A stretch of 64,000 nucleotides of DNA from Takakia lepidozioides (Eukaryota > Streptophyta > Takakiopsida > Takakiales > Takakiaceae). Shown one piece after another: positions 44,868 through 56,429 of the stretch. Location of the stretch: positions 19,034,001 to 19,098,000 of the forward strand of contig CM060732.1 of assembly GCA_030704615.1 (NCBI GenBank), read 5' to 3'. Position 1 is the stretch's first letter. The number at the start of each line of letters is the position of its first letter. The position numbers and the translations under genes are program-made. The notes below the pieces were generated by a model. It did not search any database. It saw nothing but the letters and a program-made list of their open reading frames with translations, and was not told the DNA's origin.

Positions 44868-45893
44868 TGGGACTTAGACACTTATACAGGATCTGTAGGG
44901 TACCCTTAATTTTTGCACAGACTGAGAACCAACAGGAGCCTTAGGGGTGACAGCAGCGCACTTTAGAAGGGGGTTACACAGTCCGTCACAGTCCACACAG
45001 GCCCGTCACAGCCAACACAGCTGCACAGCACACAGGACAGCCAGTCACAGCCGACACAGCCAGACACAGTCAGCACAGCTCGTCACAGCCCGCACAGCCA
45101 TCACAGCGGACACAGCCATCACAGCCAACACAGCCCGTCACAGCCCGACTCAGCCACACAGCCAGTCACAGCGACTCAGCCAAACAAGTCGCACAGCCAG
45201 TCACAGCTTGACACACTATCACGACCATAAGGAACGGGAGAGCAGGACAGGAAACGACTGGGGGAACAACACTGCAAATGGAACATGTTAGTTCACGGAC
45301 GACGGTTAGTGAGGGGAAACGTTAGAGCCACGGGTAGAAGATAAAGGGGGAAGCAAGGACTGAGAAGGGGGATTCTTGGAAGCACTTCACGGGGGAGGAC
45401 TCTGGGTCATGCAGGAAAGGGGATCGGGAGGAGAGATAGAACGGAAGCAAAGATGGAGAGCACGGTGAAGGAGGAGGATGATTAGTAGATGCTTGTTATA
45501 TGCACAGCTGTAGTGATCGTGATTTGTATGAGTATGATTGTAGAGAGATTAGAAGACACAAGGCTTCGGCCTGATACCTGATAAATCATAATCTGATACT
45601 TATACGATACAATCACACTGTGTAGAGAGATCTGAGTGAAGCTGTGGAATGAATGGATGAGTTGATAGAATCCGATAGAATTGATGATGAAGCAAACTGA
45701 TACTTAATTATCAATAACCAGGTGGCTAACATGAATGCGAAAGGAAAACAAATAGGAAACACCCCCATGATACAATAGCTGTAGGACAGACTGATTGTTC
45801 TGAGCGGGTGAATACTTAGAGATTTCCAACTCTTCTATCTGCGAGTTTCCGCCTCGGATACGAATGGATGGGTGAGTAAAAAGCCGCGCGACA
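44868..45893 (+). repeat. 3' LTR of the gypsy element, 1,026 bp
   Basis: Begins TGGGACTTAGACACTTATAC and ends GCGCGACA, in inverted orientation to 38027-39034. It contains the complementary minisatellite at 44975-45215. No primer site follows, as expected for a 3' LTR. Confidence 0.88.
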
Positions 45894-46215
45894 ATTCCAT
45901 AACACCAAATCCATCGCCGTTTTTTATTAGCTGCTGGGCTTGGAGGATCGAATGCCCATAGGTTTTGAATACAATCGACAAAACCCCCCATTGGATGGGC
46001 TACCATTCACATTGATTGTTGCATTGGGGCAAGAAGAACTTCGTATGGGGATGCAGACAGAGAGAGATGCATGGCATAAATGCAGGAGGAAACCCGACAA
46101 CATCAAAGAACCCCAGTATTTCTGGGGTCACATCTAAGTGGAGATAACCATACGTACGGGAGGCATTCCGATTGGTGGAGAGAGAGCAGTTTTGCCGCAC
46201 TCTAGGGAGCGCATT

Positions 46216-46715
46216 NNNNNNNNNNNNNNNNNNNNNNNNNNNNNNNNNNNNNNNNNNNNNNNNNNNNNNNNNNNNNNNNNNNNNNNNNNNNNNNNNNNNN
46301 NNNNNNNNNNNNNNNNNNNNNNNNNNNNNNNNNNNNNNNNNNNNNNNNNNNNNNNNNNNNNNNNNNNNNNNNNNNNNNNNNNNNNNNNNNNNNNNNNNNN
46401 NNNNNNNNNNNNNNNNNNNNNNNNNNNNNNNNNNNNNNNNNNNNNNNNNNNNNNNNNNNNNNNNNNNNNNNNNNNNNNNNNNNNNNNNNNNNNNNNNNNN
46501 NNNNNNNNNNNNNNNNNNNNNNNNNNNNNNNNNNNNNNNNNNNNNNNNNNNNNNNNNNNNNNNNNNNNNNNNNNNNNNNNNNNNNNNNNNNNNNNNNNNN
46601 NNNNNNNNNNNNNNNNNNNNNNNNNNNNNNNNNNNNNNNNNNNNNNNNNNNNNNNNNNNNNNNNNNNNNNNNNNNNNNNNNNNNNNNNNNNNNNNNNNNN
46701 NNNNNNNNNNNNNNN
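46216..46715. other. Assembly gap, 500 N
   Basis: Exactly 500 N, a conventional scaffold gap of unknown true size. The flanking 300-400 bases on each side hold nothing recognised. Confidence 0.99.
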
Positions 46716-47110
46716 GCGGTCTAACTCCACGGCATACGCTCGTTTTTGGCCATAGTGATGTGATCAGCCCACTCGAGTGTGCAGAGGGAACCACAACGAT
46801 GCGAGTTCGAAGGCTGACTTCTTCATAGCCGCCCAAAACGCACCGCAGGGGTCACCATGCTTATTGGACCTCACGGTGCACAAACAATCTTTGCCGGAAT
46901 TTCTTTTATTGTCCCACCCTCTCCTTCTTTGTGACCTCCTTCCCCTCCACCTTTGTTCCCCACTGGCCTCCCCGCATGCACAATCACCACTTCGTCTTCA
47001 TGGGACCTCTTCATCTTCTTCTTCTTCTTTCCTTCCCCTTCCCTACTTCCACTGTCGCCGCCGCACCTCACTTCGGTAAGCTCTCCCCTTCAGTTATGTA
47101 CTCACTAGAT
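46716..47110. other. Unassigned interval after the gap
   Basis: A CTTCTTCTT-rich stretch; on the minus strand it would give a Lys/Glu-rich low-complexity peptide. No gene is supported. Confidence 0.3.
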
Positions 47111-47770
47111 GGCGGGCCTAACTCCCAACCTGCCCGCCCGGCCAACTTGGAGGCTCAGGCTGCTCACCGGGGCATAACGGTCCCCCCTTGATCTCCCAAA
47201 GAACCTCCAACGATTGGAACCAGCGGAATCCCTTTGGTAGTGGCAGTCCGGGAACAGCTCCCCACTCTTTGGTCGCTTTCCGGCTCGCTCGCTTACTCAC
47301 TAGTTTTGGTCACCACGGGCTTGCACCGTTCTTGGGATTACTACTCCCTATATATACTTCTGTAGGTGTCCCGGGGGTTTCACAAACAACCATGCCATTT
47401 TATGGCGAACCCCACGAACACGCTCGATCCCGGTGATGAGTCGCGGTGAGTCTTGGCCCACCCACCACGCCCTATGGACCGTGATGAAGTCCCAAGACTC
47501 CCCACGACTCCCACCACGAGGTATCCGCCCCAGGGTGAGTCTATGACACCCCACTAAGTCTCGCTACTAAGCTACCACCATCCCTTGTGGGAGCCACCCC
47601 CACCGCACCCGGTGTGCGGGGCTCCACCTAGTGAGACCTCTGCCTCCTTGAGTGCCTTGGGCACTCAAGGTGCTTCAGCCCCCCATAACCTATCGCTGCC
47701 ACTGCCCCCACAACAGGGGCAGCCACCTTGTGTCCAGACCCCCTGCCCTCAAGGCAAAGGGGCCGCGACC
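47111..47770. repeat. Direct repeat R2, left copy (possible LTR)
   Basis: Shares about 650 bp with 49666-50318: GCCGCCCGGCCAACTTGGAG, CTCACCGGGGCATAACGG, GCTCGCTCGCTTACTCACTA, TATATATACTTCTGTAG, and GGCACTCA.GGTGCTTCAG, ending at GGCCGCGAC. Decayed integrase lies between the copies, so they may be LTRs of a minus-strand element or separate insertions. Confidence 0.75.
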
Positions 47771-48604
47771 ACACCCCTACCAGCAGGGAGTCGTCGGCTT
47801 GTCCAATTTTGTGGAACGAACATCCAAGTTGTGGCGTCCCACATCAAGGAGTTGTTTCCGTACCATGGCGTCCCTGGCAAAGAACCAAACCCCCACACTT
47901 GACTCTACTTGCCACTAGCTAGTTCGGCCGCTTCCTCCAAGTCCCGGCCAAGGGGGAGCCTCTCAAGCTCCTCCCAGTGCACTCTCCTTGGCCTACTTCA
48001 AGGCCAAGGAACGATCCTCCCGAGGATCGAATCGCCTTACTGCAACAACATTGCTTGCGACCGCTATGATGCCGCTTTTGGCACCACCTTGAGCAAGGGT
48101 TCACCTCGAACCCTCTTTGACTATGGAAGATAACCTTGAACCAACCGCGCGCCCAATCACTACAATTGGTCCGCCTTGGGAATGTTGGCCTGAGGTACGG
48201 GAACACGCCGAAGCCGCACTACGACTTTGTCCCGAGGCTACACGATTATAGTACGTGAACGGAAGCAAGAGCTTCCGCGTTAGCCCACACTACAAAGCAA
48301 CCCCTCGGTTGTAGCGCAGTTATAGTATGCGCACGCGCTAGGAGCGCACTAGCAAGTGAACTCCTAAAGAAGGCGCAAGTTTCCTTGCCCCTTGGATGGG
48401 AGTCACCCGATTTCGGCACTGCGCAAAAACACGATTAACCCAAATTACCTCTCCCACTTTTGTAAGCTAGCATGCATTCTACACACTAGCCAACCACACA
48501 TGCATCACCATTCCAACAAAATCGGACGCAAAACATTTGGAACCCATTTCCTTTATAACAAATTTTTGTACAATACAAGTTTTTGCAATCGGATTCCTAG
48601 CTAG
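47771..48604. other. Interval between repeat R2 and the chromodomain
   Basis: A plus-strand frame reads RRLVQFCGTNIQVVASHIKE followed by LFPYHGVPGKEPNP, vaguely like a BED-type finger of a hAT transposase, but too short to call. The rest is 3' flank of the minus-strand chromovirus. Confidence 0.3.
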
Positions 48605-49690
48605 CTAAGCCGGGGAAGCATGCATTTCCTCCCCATCAACGCTTCTTCCGCTTTTGAGGTCGCCCTTCAAAAACTGCAACCGCCTCAGATGCGTTTCCAT
48701 TTCTGAGGCACGCACCCAAGATGCCTCCACATGATGATAGCCCTTCCATTTGACGAGATACTCCGTTTCTCGATTCTTGAACCTCCTCGACTTAAGTACT
48801 GCCTCCACCTCGTACTCAGGTTCATTTTCATGATCCAACAGCACAGGTGGCTGACACAACACTTGATGCCGATTCGGACGCGCTTCATCTTTGAAGTAAG
48901 GCTTCAAAAGGGAGACGTGGAATACTGGATGCACCTTGTTGTTTGCCGGCAGCTCCATTTATACACATCCTCATTCATAACCTTCCGGATGCGAAAGGGT
49001 CCCGCATACGGAGGTACGAACTTGGACTCACTCCGGAGGTAGTCGGAAATTTTTGATGTCAACCAGACCTCTTGCCTGCCTCAAACTTCACTTCCCCTCA
49101 CTTCCGATTCGCCTGCCTTTCATACGTTTCCTAGCTTTGGCAATGTTGTACTTTGCGAGCTTCAAAAACGCTCGCGTTCTTCCAGTACCGCCGTACTGCC
49201 GGTTCCTCAACGTCCTGGGCGGCCCAACTTGTCGGCACAGGTGTTTTTCCATAGACCAATACGAAAGAAGGGGAAACTCCCGTTGCGGAGTGTTCTGTGT
49301 TATTATAACAGAACACTGCCGCGTCTAAGTGTTCCACCCAGTCTGTTTGGTCTGCCGACACGTAATTCCGCAAGATCTGCTTCACTACGGAATTCACTCT
49401 TTCCGTTTGGCCGTCGGTCGTAGGTCGGAAGGCGGTGCTCATATTCAGCCTCGTCCCTATCTTCTTCCAAAGTGCCCTCCAAAATTACTCGTAACTTTGG
49501 ATCGCGGTCGAGAGAGACAAATCCTTCGGGACTCCATGATGCTTTAAGACGTGGGCGAAGTAAAGTCGCCATGTTTCCTGCGTCGTTGCCGTCCCTTGGT
49601 GGGATTGAAATGGCCCATTTTACTGAACCTATCCACCACCACCATGATTGCATCGAATCCTTTTGACTCCCAACCTGGCCGCCCGGCCAA
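48605..49690 (-). pseudogene. Chromovirus (Ty3/gypsy) integrase and chromodomain, decayed
   Basis: Minus-strand pieces in order: GFDAIMVVVDRFSKMGHF (integrase core start), a broken middle, MSTAFRPTTDGQTERVNSVV with the catalytic Glu, QTDWVEHLDAAVFCYNNTEH, then HPVFHVSLLKPYF and the chromodomain EYEVEAVLKSRRFKNRETEY with LVKWKGYHHVEASW (48.69-48.82 kb). This layout is diagnostic of chromoviruses, whose chromodomain steers integration to chromatin. Several frame changes lie between 48.96 and 49.65 kb. Everything upstream in pol is absent; repeat R2 abuts the integrase core directly. Confidence 0.88.
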
Positions 49691-50318
49691 CTTGGAGCTC
49701 CGACTGCTCACCGGGGCATAACGGTTCCCCCCTTTGATCTCCCAAAGAACCCTCCATTGATTTGGAACCAGCGGAATTCCCTTTGGTAGTTGGCAGTCCG
49801 GAACAGCTCCCCACTCTTTGGTCGCTTTTCGGCTCGCTCGCTTACTCACTAGTTTTTGGTCACCAATGGGCTTGCACCGTCTTGGGGTTACTACTCCCTA
49901 TATATACTTCTGTAGTTGTCCGCGGGGGTTTTCACAAACAACCATGCCATTTATGGCGAACCACACGAACACCCTCGACTCCCGGTGATGAGTCGCGGTG
50001 AGTCTTGGCCCACCCACCACGGCCCCTATGGACCGTGATGAGTCCCAAGACTCCCACGACTCCCACCACGAGGTCTCCGCCCCAGGGTGAGTCCTATGCC
50101 ACCCCACTAAGTCCGCCTAAGCTACCACCACCCCTTGTGGAGCCACCCCACCGCAACCGGTGTGCGGGGCTCCACCTAGTGAGCGCCTCTGCCTCCTTGA
50201 GTGCTTGGGCACTCAGGGTGCTTCAGCCCCCCCATACCTATCGCTGCCACTGCCCCCACCACAGGGGCAGCCCCTCTTGTGTCCCGACCCCCTGCCCTCA
50301 AGGCAAAGGGCCGCGACA
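49666..50318. repeat. Direct repeat R2, right copy
   Basis: Matches 47111-47770 with small indels. Its left border lies inside the chromovirus integrase sequence. Confidence 0.75.
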
Positions 50319-51300
50319 TCCACTCTCTCCTCTCTCTCCCTTCTCTTCTCTCCTCGGCAGCCCCTTCATTGATGGTAAAAAGGGACCCTCGGAGTGGTCG
50401 AGGCCTCTTCTTCTTACCTTTGGTGTTCGGGTCCTTCATGAACACCACGTGCCCTCCGTCATTGTACCCCACACGGACTGCACCAATGTGGCCAAGAATG
50501 TTGCTGCCTCTTGAAGACGAATAAACCCCTAAAATTAAAAAAGAAACAAACAACAAAGAAAATCATGCATGCAAAGGAAAAGACAAAATGGAACAAGGTA
50601 AGACAGTTGTACCTTTGCAAGCTTGGCCGACTCGGCCCCGGTGTCACCCGATGTGGCAGGAGTCCCCGTTGCCAGAAGTCCCCGCGCAATCCCCTCCCGG
50701 AGCGCCGCTGGAAGTAAATTCCAGACCACCGGCCCGTACCTCCCCCCCCCCCCCCCAAATGCTCCGCAGGGTAGAAGCCCTCACCCGGCTTGACTAATCG
50801 AGGCGTTTCTTTATGTCGGCCAACTCTTGGCCCTCCTCGTCTCCTCCTCCCTCATCCTCAACACTTCCCGAGACCCTTCAACCTGACCTTGGGCCTTGGC
50901 AAGTGCGGCCTTTGTTGCGGAGGAAGGGGTCTCTATAGGGGTGACATCCAAAAGTTGCCAAAACGGGCTCCCGATTGGGTGATGCGCTTGCCAAGGTACA
51001 TTTCACCCGTCTTGGTGGCCGGGGGGTGTGCTCAACTGAGCGCCCCGCCCAACAACAACCTCCCGAATAGGAGAGGTGGCTGAGCCAGCCCCTAGCGAAT
51101 CCAAGATGGGGACAAGAGGGGGGGGTATTGGCCTGAGGGGGCAGATGAGCCCTCTGGCTGCGGCTCCCGACGGGGCTGGTAAACCGTGAGACGCCAGCCC
51201 GCGTCACACATGTCGGCATCGCAAACGGGTTCTCCGCCCCTTTCTTTGGGGCCGGGGACTTCTTCTCTTTCCCATAAAGCCTGGCACCTGTCATGCAAAC
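50319..51300 (-). pseudogene. Minus-strand coding-like fragments of an unknown gene
   Basis: Possible exons: GSNILGHIGAVRVGYNDGGH with VVFMKDPNTKGKKKRPRPLR (50.34-50.52 kb), VVWNLLPAALREGIARGLLA with TGTPATSGDTGAESAKLAK (50.62-50.73 kb, followed by GTAC), and MTGARLYGKEKKSPAPKKGA (51.2-51.3 kb). The composition looks coding and borders are splice-like, but no family is recognised and stops separate the pieces. It may be part of a transposable element. A run of 15 C lies at 50742-50756. Confidence 0.35.
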
Positions 51301-51339
51301 CAAAAGTTAGCCTTGCGAGGAGGAAACATCTCTACATTC

Positions 51340-51600
51340 CAGATCCCAAAAAAAAAAAAAAAAAAACATGTGGGGGGGTGAGAGCAGAAAGTGCTGCTCC
51401 TCTCAGTCACTCCCCTCTCCCCCCCCCCCCCACCTTCTTTTTCTTTTTTCTCCTCCTCTCGCTCTCTCTCTCTCTCTCCCTCTCTCCGTCTCTATCCCTC
51501 TCCCTCTCTCTCTCTGTCTTCTGTCACTCCCAAAAAAAAAAAAAACAGAGAGGGAGAGAGGGGGCAGAAGAGAGGGAAGATATTCATGTCATGTCAAGAC
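51340..51600. repeat. Low-complexity block: A run, C13 run, CT-rich and GA-rich arms
   Basis: A CTCAGTCACTCCCC…CCCACC block, a (CT)n tract, and GTCACTCCC with an A run and GAGAGGGAGAG. The same parts recur near 54.18-54.33, 54.40-54.52 and 57.04-57.14 kb, so this is a repeat family in both orientations. Confidence 0.75.
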
Positions 51601-53673
51601 ATGGACAAGACCCACTAGGGTCATTGTCAATTAAAGACATAAACAACCCAAAACAGGGCACCATCTAACATTTCCATTCTTGTCATAGCTTCCCATGAAT
51701 TGACATCACCCAATCAGTCATGATAAAACAGGGTGGGAGAGTGGGGTTTGTTCATGTATGGGATGCAAGCATCTTGAACACCCGAGACGGCCATCTTGGC
51801 CAATGAATCATGTGTTCATGTGTGGGATAAGATAAGATATTGCTGCCCTGTGCAGGTTGCAAGCCTCTTGGTTCAGCCTGCACACATACCTCACCAGCAA
51901 GTCATGTATTGAAGGAGCATAAAAATGCTGAGGTCATGCAAAGGGCAAGGTACCATGGTCCAGCCTGCCCTATTACCATTTCAAGACACGTTTTCACACA
52001 TACATCTTGGATATGACCCACAGGTTGCAGCATCTCACCTTTTCAGCCATTAATTATGGCAGGTCATGCATCAGCCAAGGCATAAGGACCAGCCTGCAAT
52101 TGTCAGAATCACAATATGCCACCAAGCAGTCCTACTGGGCATGATGAAATAAATTCCATATCATTTGTATTCACCCCGAGACATGTGATGATACAAGGTG
52201 TCAAGGGAATGTGAACTCAGCCTGTCAAATTGCAGGTTCAAGACTTGTACATACAAGCAGCTTGAACAGCCGAGATCCTGCCTCTTTTGCATATAAAAAA
52301 CCAGATTGCAGGTCATAGGCCTGATGTCATGACAAAGCCAAAACCATAGGTAGGATCCCATTGCAGCTTACCATCCTCATCCTTCAAGAGTTCCATGCTA
52401 AAGCATACAAAGAACACCTCACTGTGATCCAGTACTCAACAAAAGCAGGCCCAAAAAGGAGCAGGTCGGTGCCTTATCAGGCTGCCGCCATACCCTTCAA
52501 GGCCCACCATGTCCATAGAGACCAAAACCGCCAAAAACATACCACCTAAAACCAGATCCTCTGGGCAAAAGAACTTATAACCTAGCTCAATAATCCACAG
52601 GCCCTGCTGTCAAAGATCAAGGGTAGGGTATGGTTTGTATGCAAGCCTCAGGAGACAGGCCAGTCAGGCCGAGCTGCGCATCGACGGCAGAACGACAAAG
52701 GCCAAAAACCAGGCTGTAGCATGCCAAACCAGGAGCAGTCGGGTTGAAATCGGGGCTGCAGGCAGTAGCCACCTCACAGCGCAAAAAACCCACAGGTCTT
52801 CTCAGCCCATATCCCAATTTGCATGCTCAAGAAGATTCAAAGTAGGTGAGGATCATCACCTGGTCCCATCACAAGCCCCCACAAAAACCAACAGGTTAGT
52901 AAGGATTGTGGAACCCCAGGTGAATCACAAACCCTCACACTTGTCATCGATGTCAACTAAGAAACTCAAAAGCAAGAGAAAGAGATAAGAACACGAGAAT
53001 CCCTAAACTCCAAAGGCACCTTAAAGCGATTGGGGAAGAGGGTTATGCGCCATCACCACCCGCAACAAGCCGCCTCCACAAAGAACATAAGCAATGAAGC
53101 AAAGCAGGCACAATCGCAAGGCACTAGAAAGGAGGGAGAGAACTTCCCATCATAAGCACCCTTGCTAAGCGCAAAAAAAGCCAGAGGAGGGAAGATGCCA
53201 CTGCATTCATAGCGGTGTTTCCCGCTGCAAGAGAGACAAGGCGCCGCCTTCGCGCCCCCCCAGGCGCTCGTCCAGCATAGGTACGACACCACAAACGGGG
53301 TAGCCACCGAAGCACGTCCGCCATAAAACTCTCTTCGCAAGCTCAGAAGAATGTCGCGTGCTTCTGACAACGGGAGAGACGACATAGGGTTGTCCCCCGA
53401 TTATTTCGTGGATGAAAAACAGTAGGATGCATCCGTATACCCTGACGGATTTCATCCGCAACAAGGTTAAAAATAGGTTTTGGGGTAGGGGTTAGGGTTT
53501 CCACCGTAATTAATCATAATTAGGGGTAGTAAAGATCAATTCCAGGCCATAATCACATCATCCATAGACAGATCACTTGTGTCAGGATGAAAAAGTAGGG
53601 AATATCATCCGTGGTAGCGCCTTACCTCCATCTAGGTAATTCTATCATTCCTCACCAAACCATCCGCGAGTTG
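51601..53673. other. Region without recognised gene
   Basis: Sequence with many GCAGGTCATG/CAGCCTG-like words but no domain. Open frames are short. Nothing is assigned. Confidence 0.35.
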
Positions 53674-53789
53674 ACAATTCAATTGAATTGCCAATTCACA
53701 ATTCAATTGAATCGTGTGCCGACAATTCAATTGAATTGCAAATTAGGGTTAGTTCAATTGAATTGCCCTTGCAATTCAATTGAATTGCG
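53674..53789. repeat. Cluster of five CAATTCAATTGAATTG palindromes
   Basis: Perfect or near-perfect 16-bp palindromes at 53675, 53699, 53723, about 53752 and 53772, spaced 20-29 bp. Confidence 0.95.
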
Positions 53790-53839
53790 GTATGGATAAA
53801 AAGAGTCAATAAAAGAGGAATGAAAAATTATCACCCTGA

Positions 53840-54035
53840 TAGTTTTTCATCCGGTATGGATGGAAAAACAGGATGTTGTTGGCAACCTCCATAGAGGTAA
53901 TTTTTCTTCCATGGTGACTCATCCGGTATGGATGAGAGTCAATAAAGGAGGAATGAAAAGGCCAAACGAACCATCCTAGAGGTAATTCAATGTCCATCCT
54001 GGTGGCTCATCCGGTATGGATGAAAAAGCCTGATA
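53840..54035. repeat. Cluster of TCATCCGGTATGGATGA palindromes (left)
   Basis: Three copies of TCATCCGGTATGGATGA-like inverted repeats (near 53848, 53920, 54008). A related cluster lies at 56430-56900. Confidence 0.85.
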
Positions 54036-54094
54036 GAGGATGAGAAAACAAGAAGTCAACACTGATAGCAAACTGCCAATTCCTAGTAGAGAGG

Positions 54095-54265
54095 GAGAGA
54101 GAAGGAGAGAGGGAGGGAGAGAGAGTGCAAGAAAAAAGAAAAAGCAAGTGGGGGGGGGACTGACTGAGCAGTAGCAGCTGCTCAGTCAGTCCCCCCACCT
54201 TCTTTTTCTTTTTATTTTTCCTCGTCTTGCCCTCTCTGTCCCTCTCCCTCCCTCTCTCTCTCTTT
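54095..54265. repeat. Fold-back (inverted repeat) of about 80-bp arms
   Basis: The arm GTGCAAGAAAAAAGAAAAAG…GGGGACTGACTGAGCAG is followed after TAGCAG by CTGCTCAGTCAGTCCCCCCA…TTTTTCTTTTT…CTTGC. It is flanked by GA-rich and CT-rich tracts that also pair. Similar units near 54.40 and 57.05 kb suggest a dispersed family. Confidence 0.85.
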
Positions 54266-54539
54266 GTCTTTTGTCACTCCCCACAAAAAAAAAAAAACAG
54301 AGAGGGAGAGGGAGAGAGGGGAGAGAGAGGGAGAGGGACATAAGGAGAGAGGGAGGGAGAGAGAGTCCCGAGAGAGTGCAAGAAAAAGAAGGTGGGGGGG
54401 GACTGACTGAGCAGCAGCTTTGTCCCTCTCTCCCTCTCTGTCCCTCTCCCTCTCTCTCTCTGTCTTCTGTCACTCCCCACAAAATAAAACAAAGCAGAGA
54501 GGGACAAAGGGGGAAGAATAGAGGGAGGAAGAGAGGGGG

Positions 54540-56429
54540 CACAAGAGAGGGAAGATACTTTTTGTCATGTCAAGACAAAGACAGGACCCCTAGGGTCGTT
54601 GTCATGAATAAGAAGAATAATCAGACATATCAGCCACTTAACAGTGGCACCATCCATCAATCATCAAGCTTAGAAAATCCAGAATTACATCCATGCACAG
54701 TAATGTGTTCATGTCGGTAATATTCATAGTCCAAAGAGTATTTCACTGATGCTGATTGACCATCAGTCATGATCATGATACACATTCAGAGGTTTGGGTG
54801 GGATGGCGGGTACTTGGCCATATTTTGGCCTTGATGTGGTGCAGGTCAAATGGTCATACAGATTTACAATCCAGATTGACTGATGTCCGCAAGCTGTAAT
54901 CCAAGCATACTTACTCAAACCCCATGGGTGTCATGGAGGGTTTTTTTTGAAAAAAAAAGAAAATTTGGATGTCACAGATTTAAATACCTTGCCCTGCCAA
55001 TATCACAGCTTGCCCCCACAGGGGAGGGGGATATGTCTGTTCAATTTTCAAGGATACCCCTATACCATTATTTCTTGCTACAACTGAAAATCAAAGTTCA
55101 TGACACAACAAGGCAAAAATAAAGGACTGCATACACACCCTATGACAGTATTTGACACTGTCAGCACACCCTATTCACATCATTCCACATTTGACCACGT
55201 CGTTACACCATGTCCAGGGGGTATTTCCACTTAACCACCTGGTACTACTTAAAAAACCAGTCACCAAATATATTGCTGCCATATTTCAGTGTCAGCCGAA
55301 TGGCCACAAGCAGAATCTTCACCATACCCTGGCCTAAGCATCTAGCTAACAAAGCCATCCGAATTGGAACATAACAGGGGTATTTTACCATCAGGGGTAC
55401 CCGAGTAGTTGCAGCAAACAGTTCCTTGCAGCCTCTCCTTTTGTTTCCAACTACCATTAGGCAAGCAAAGCAAACTAGGGCCTGAAAAACAGATGTGTGT
55501 CTCACACAAGCCATCATAAACACGGCTGTCACAACAAAGCAAAGGTCTTCCACTGGTGGGCCGAAAATAGTCCACCTTAAACCACACTACACTTGTTCTC
55601 ATCGATAAAAAGAAAGAGGTAGGGATCAAGAAAAACCATAGATTAGTTTAGTTTTCAAACATTTTAAGATGAATCCATGGCCAGCAGCCCCTTCCACAGC
55701 TCTGCAATCCACTTGGCATCCAGCAGCACCTAGACATCAATATATTAAGTGGAAGCCCTCACCTATGTCCGTCCCAAAAACAAACACAACGCATTGTGAG
55801 TTAGTGAGGATGCACGAGGTGAATGGCAGGCTTCCACACTTGTTATCGAGGTCAAATACACTTGAATCTAAGCACAGAGAATGCCAAAGAAAGTAGGGAA
55901 GCAAGACAAACAGAAAAAGAGAACCTTTTTTTTACTGTTTGGGGGATGGTCGCCATCTCTCCACAAGCCCAACCGTGCAGGGAGGTCTCCGCCAACACCA
56001 CAGCACTGCTACCTTAACCAAAGCAAAGTCTTGCCAAGCACAAGAAAAAAAGAGCTTTGTCTCATAAGGTAGGGTTTATAAAGGGGGGGAGAGAGAGACT
56101 TCCTTGTTCTACCAAGACGCCGCCATTCATCAAAGATCCAGAGGAGGGCTCCTATGGAAACTTCACAAATAGGCAGGCGGTACCTCCGCCATCACTGCCT
56201 TTGTTCCCTTGTGCAGCAAAAAACCAGACAGACGAGACAGTGAATCTTCCCTCATCTCTAAGCCACCGCCATCGCCTTAAAGCGCCCTCAGAGATGGCGC
56301 TCACAAGAGCCTTAAACACTCCAGGGATTTGTAGTTCACGGTATCTGCAGCACGAGCACCATCGCCACCTCCAAGCCGCCATCGCGCGCACTCTCGCAGC
56401 GCAAAAAGAAAGACATTAGGGTTGCGCAG
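54540..56429. other. Region without recognised gene
   Basis: Short frames only. Some AG-GT spaced, codon-like stretches occur (for example minus strand near 55.25-55.63 kb), but no protein family is recognised. Confidence 0.35.

Larger units (their letters stand above)
40943..45893 (+). mobile_element. Ty3/gypsy retrotransposon, 3' part (integrase to 3' LTR)
   Basis: Begins with HKYCQSCNECQRLGPL, the two-Cys half of the integrase finger, exactly where the minus-strand pol at 32528 breaks off. It ends with an LTR at 44868-45893, preceded by a purine-rich GAGAGGGGAAGGG stretch, a likely polypurine tract. Together with 32528-39034 it would make an element of about 11.5 kb. Confidence 0.8.

Noticed and set aside
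46000-46836. Open frames of 198-278 codons spanning 46.0-46.8 kb.
   Set aside because: They consist mainly of undefined residues from the 500-N gap.
51368-51634. Ser/Leu-rich frames over the CT microsatellite (also 54.2-54.5 kb).
   Set aside because: Translation of simple repeats.
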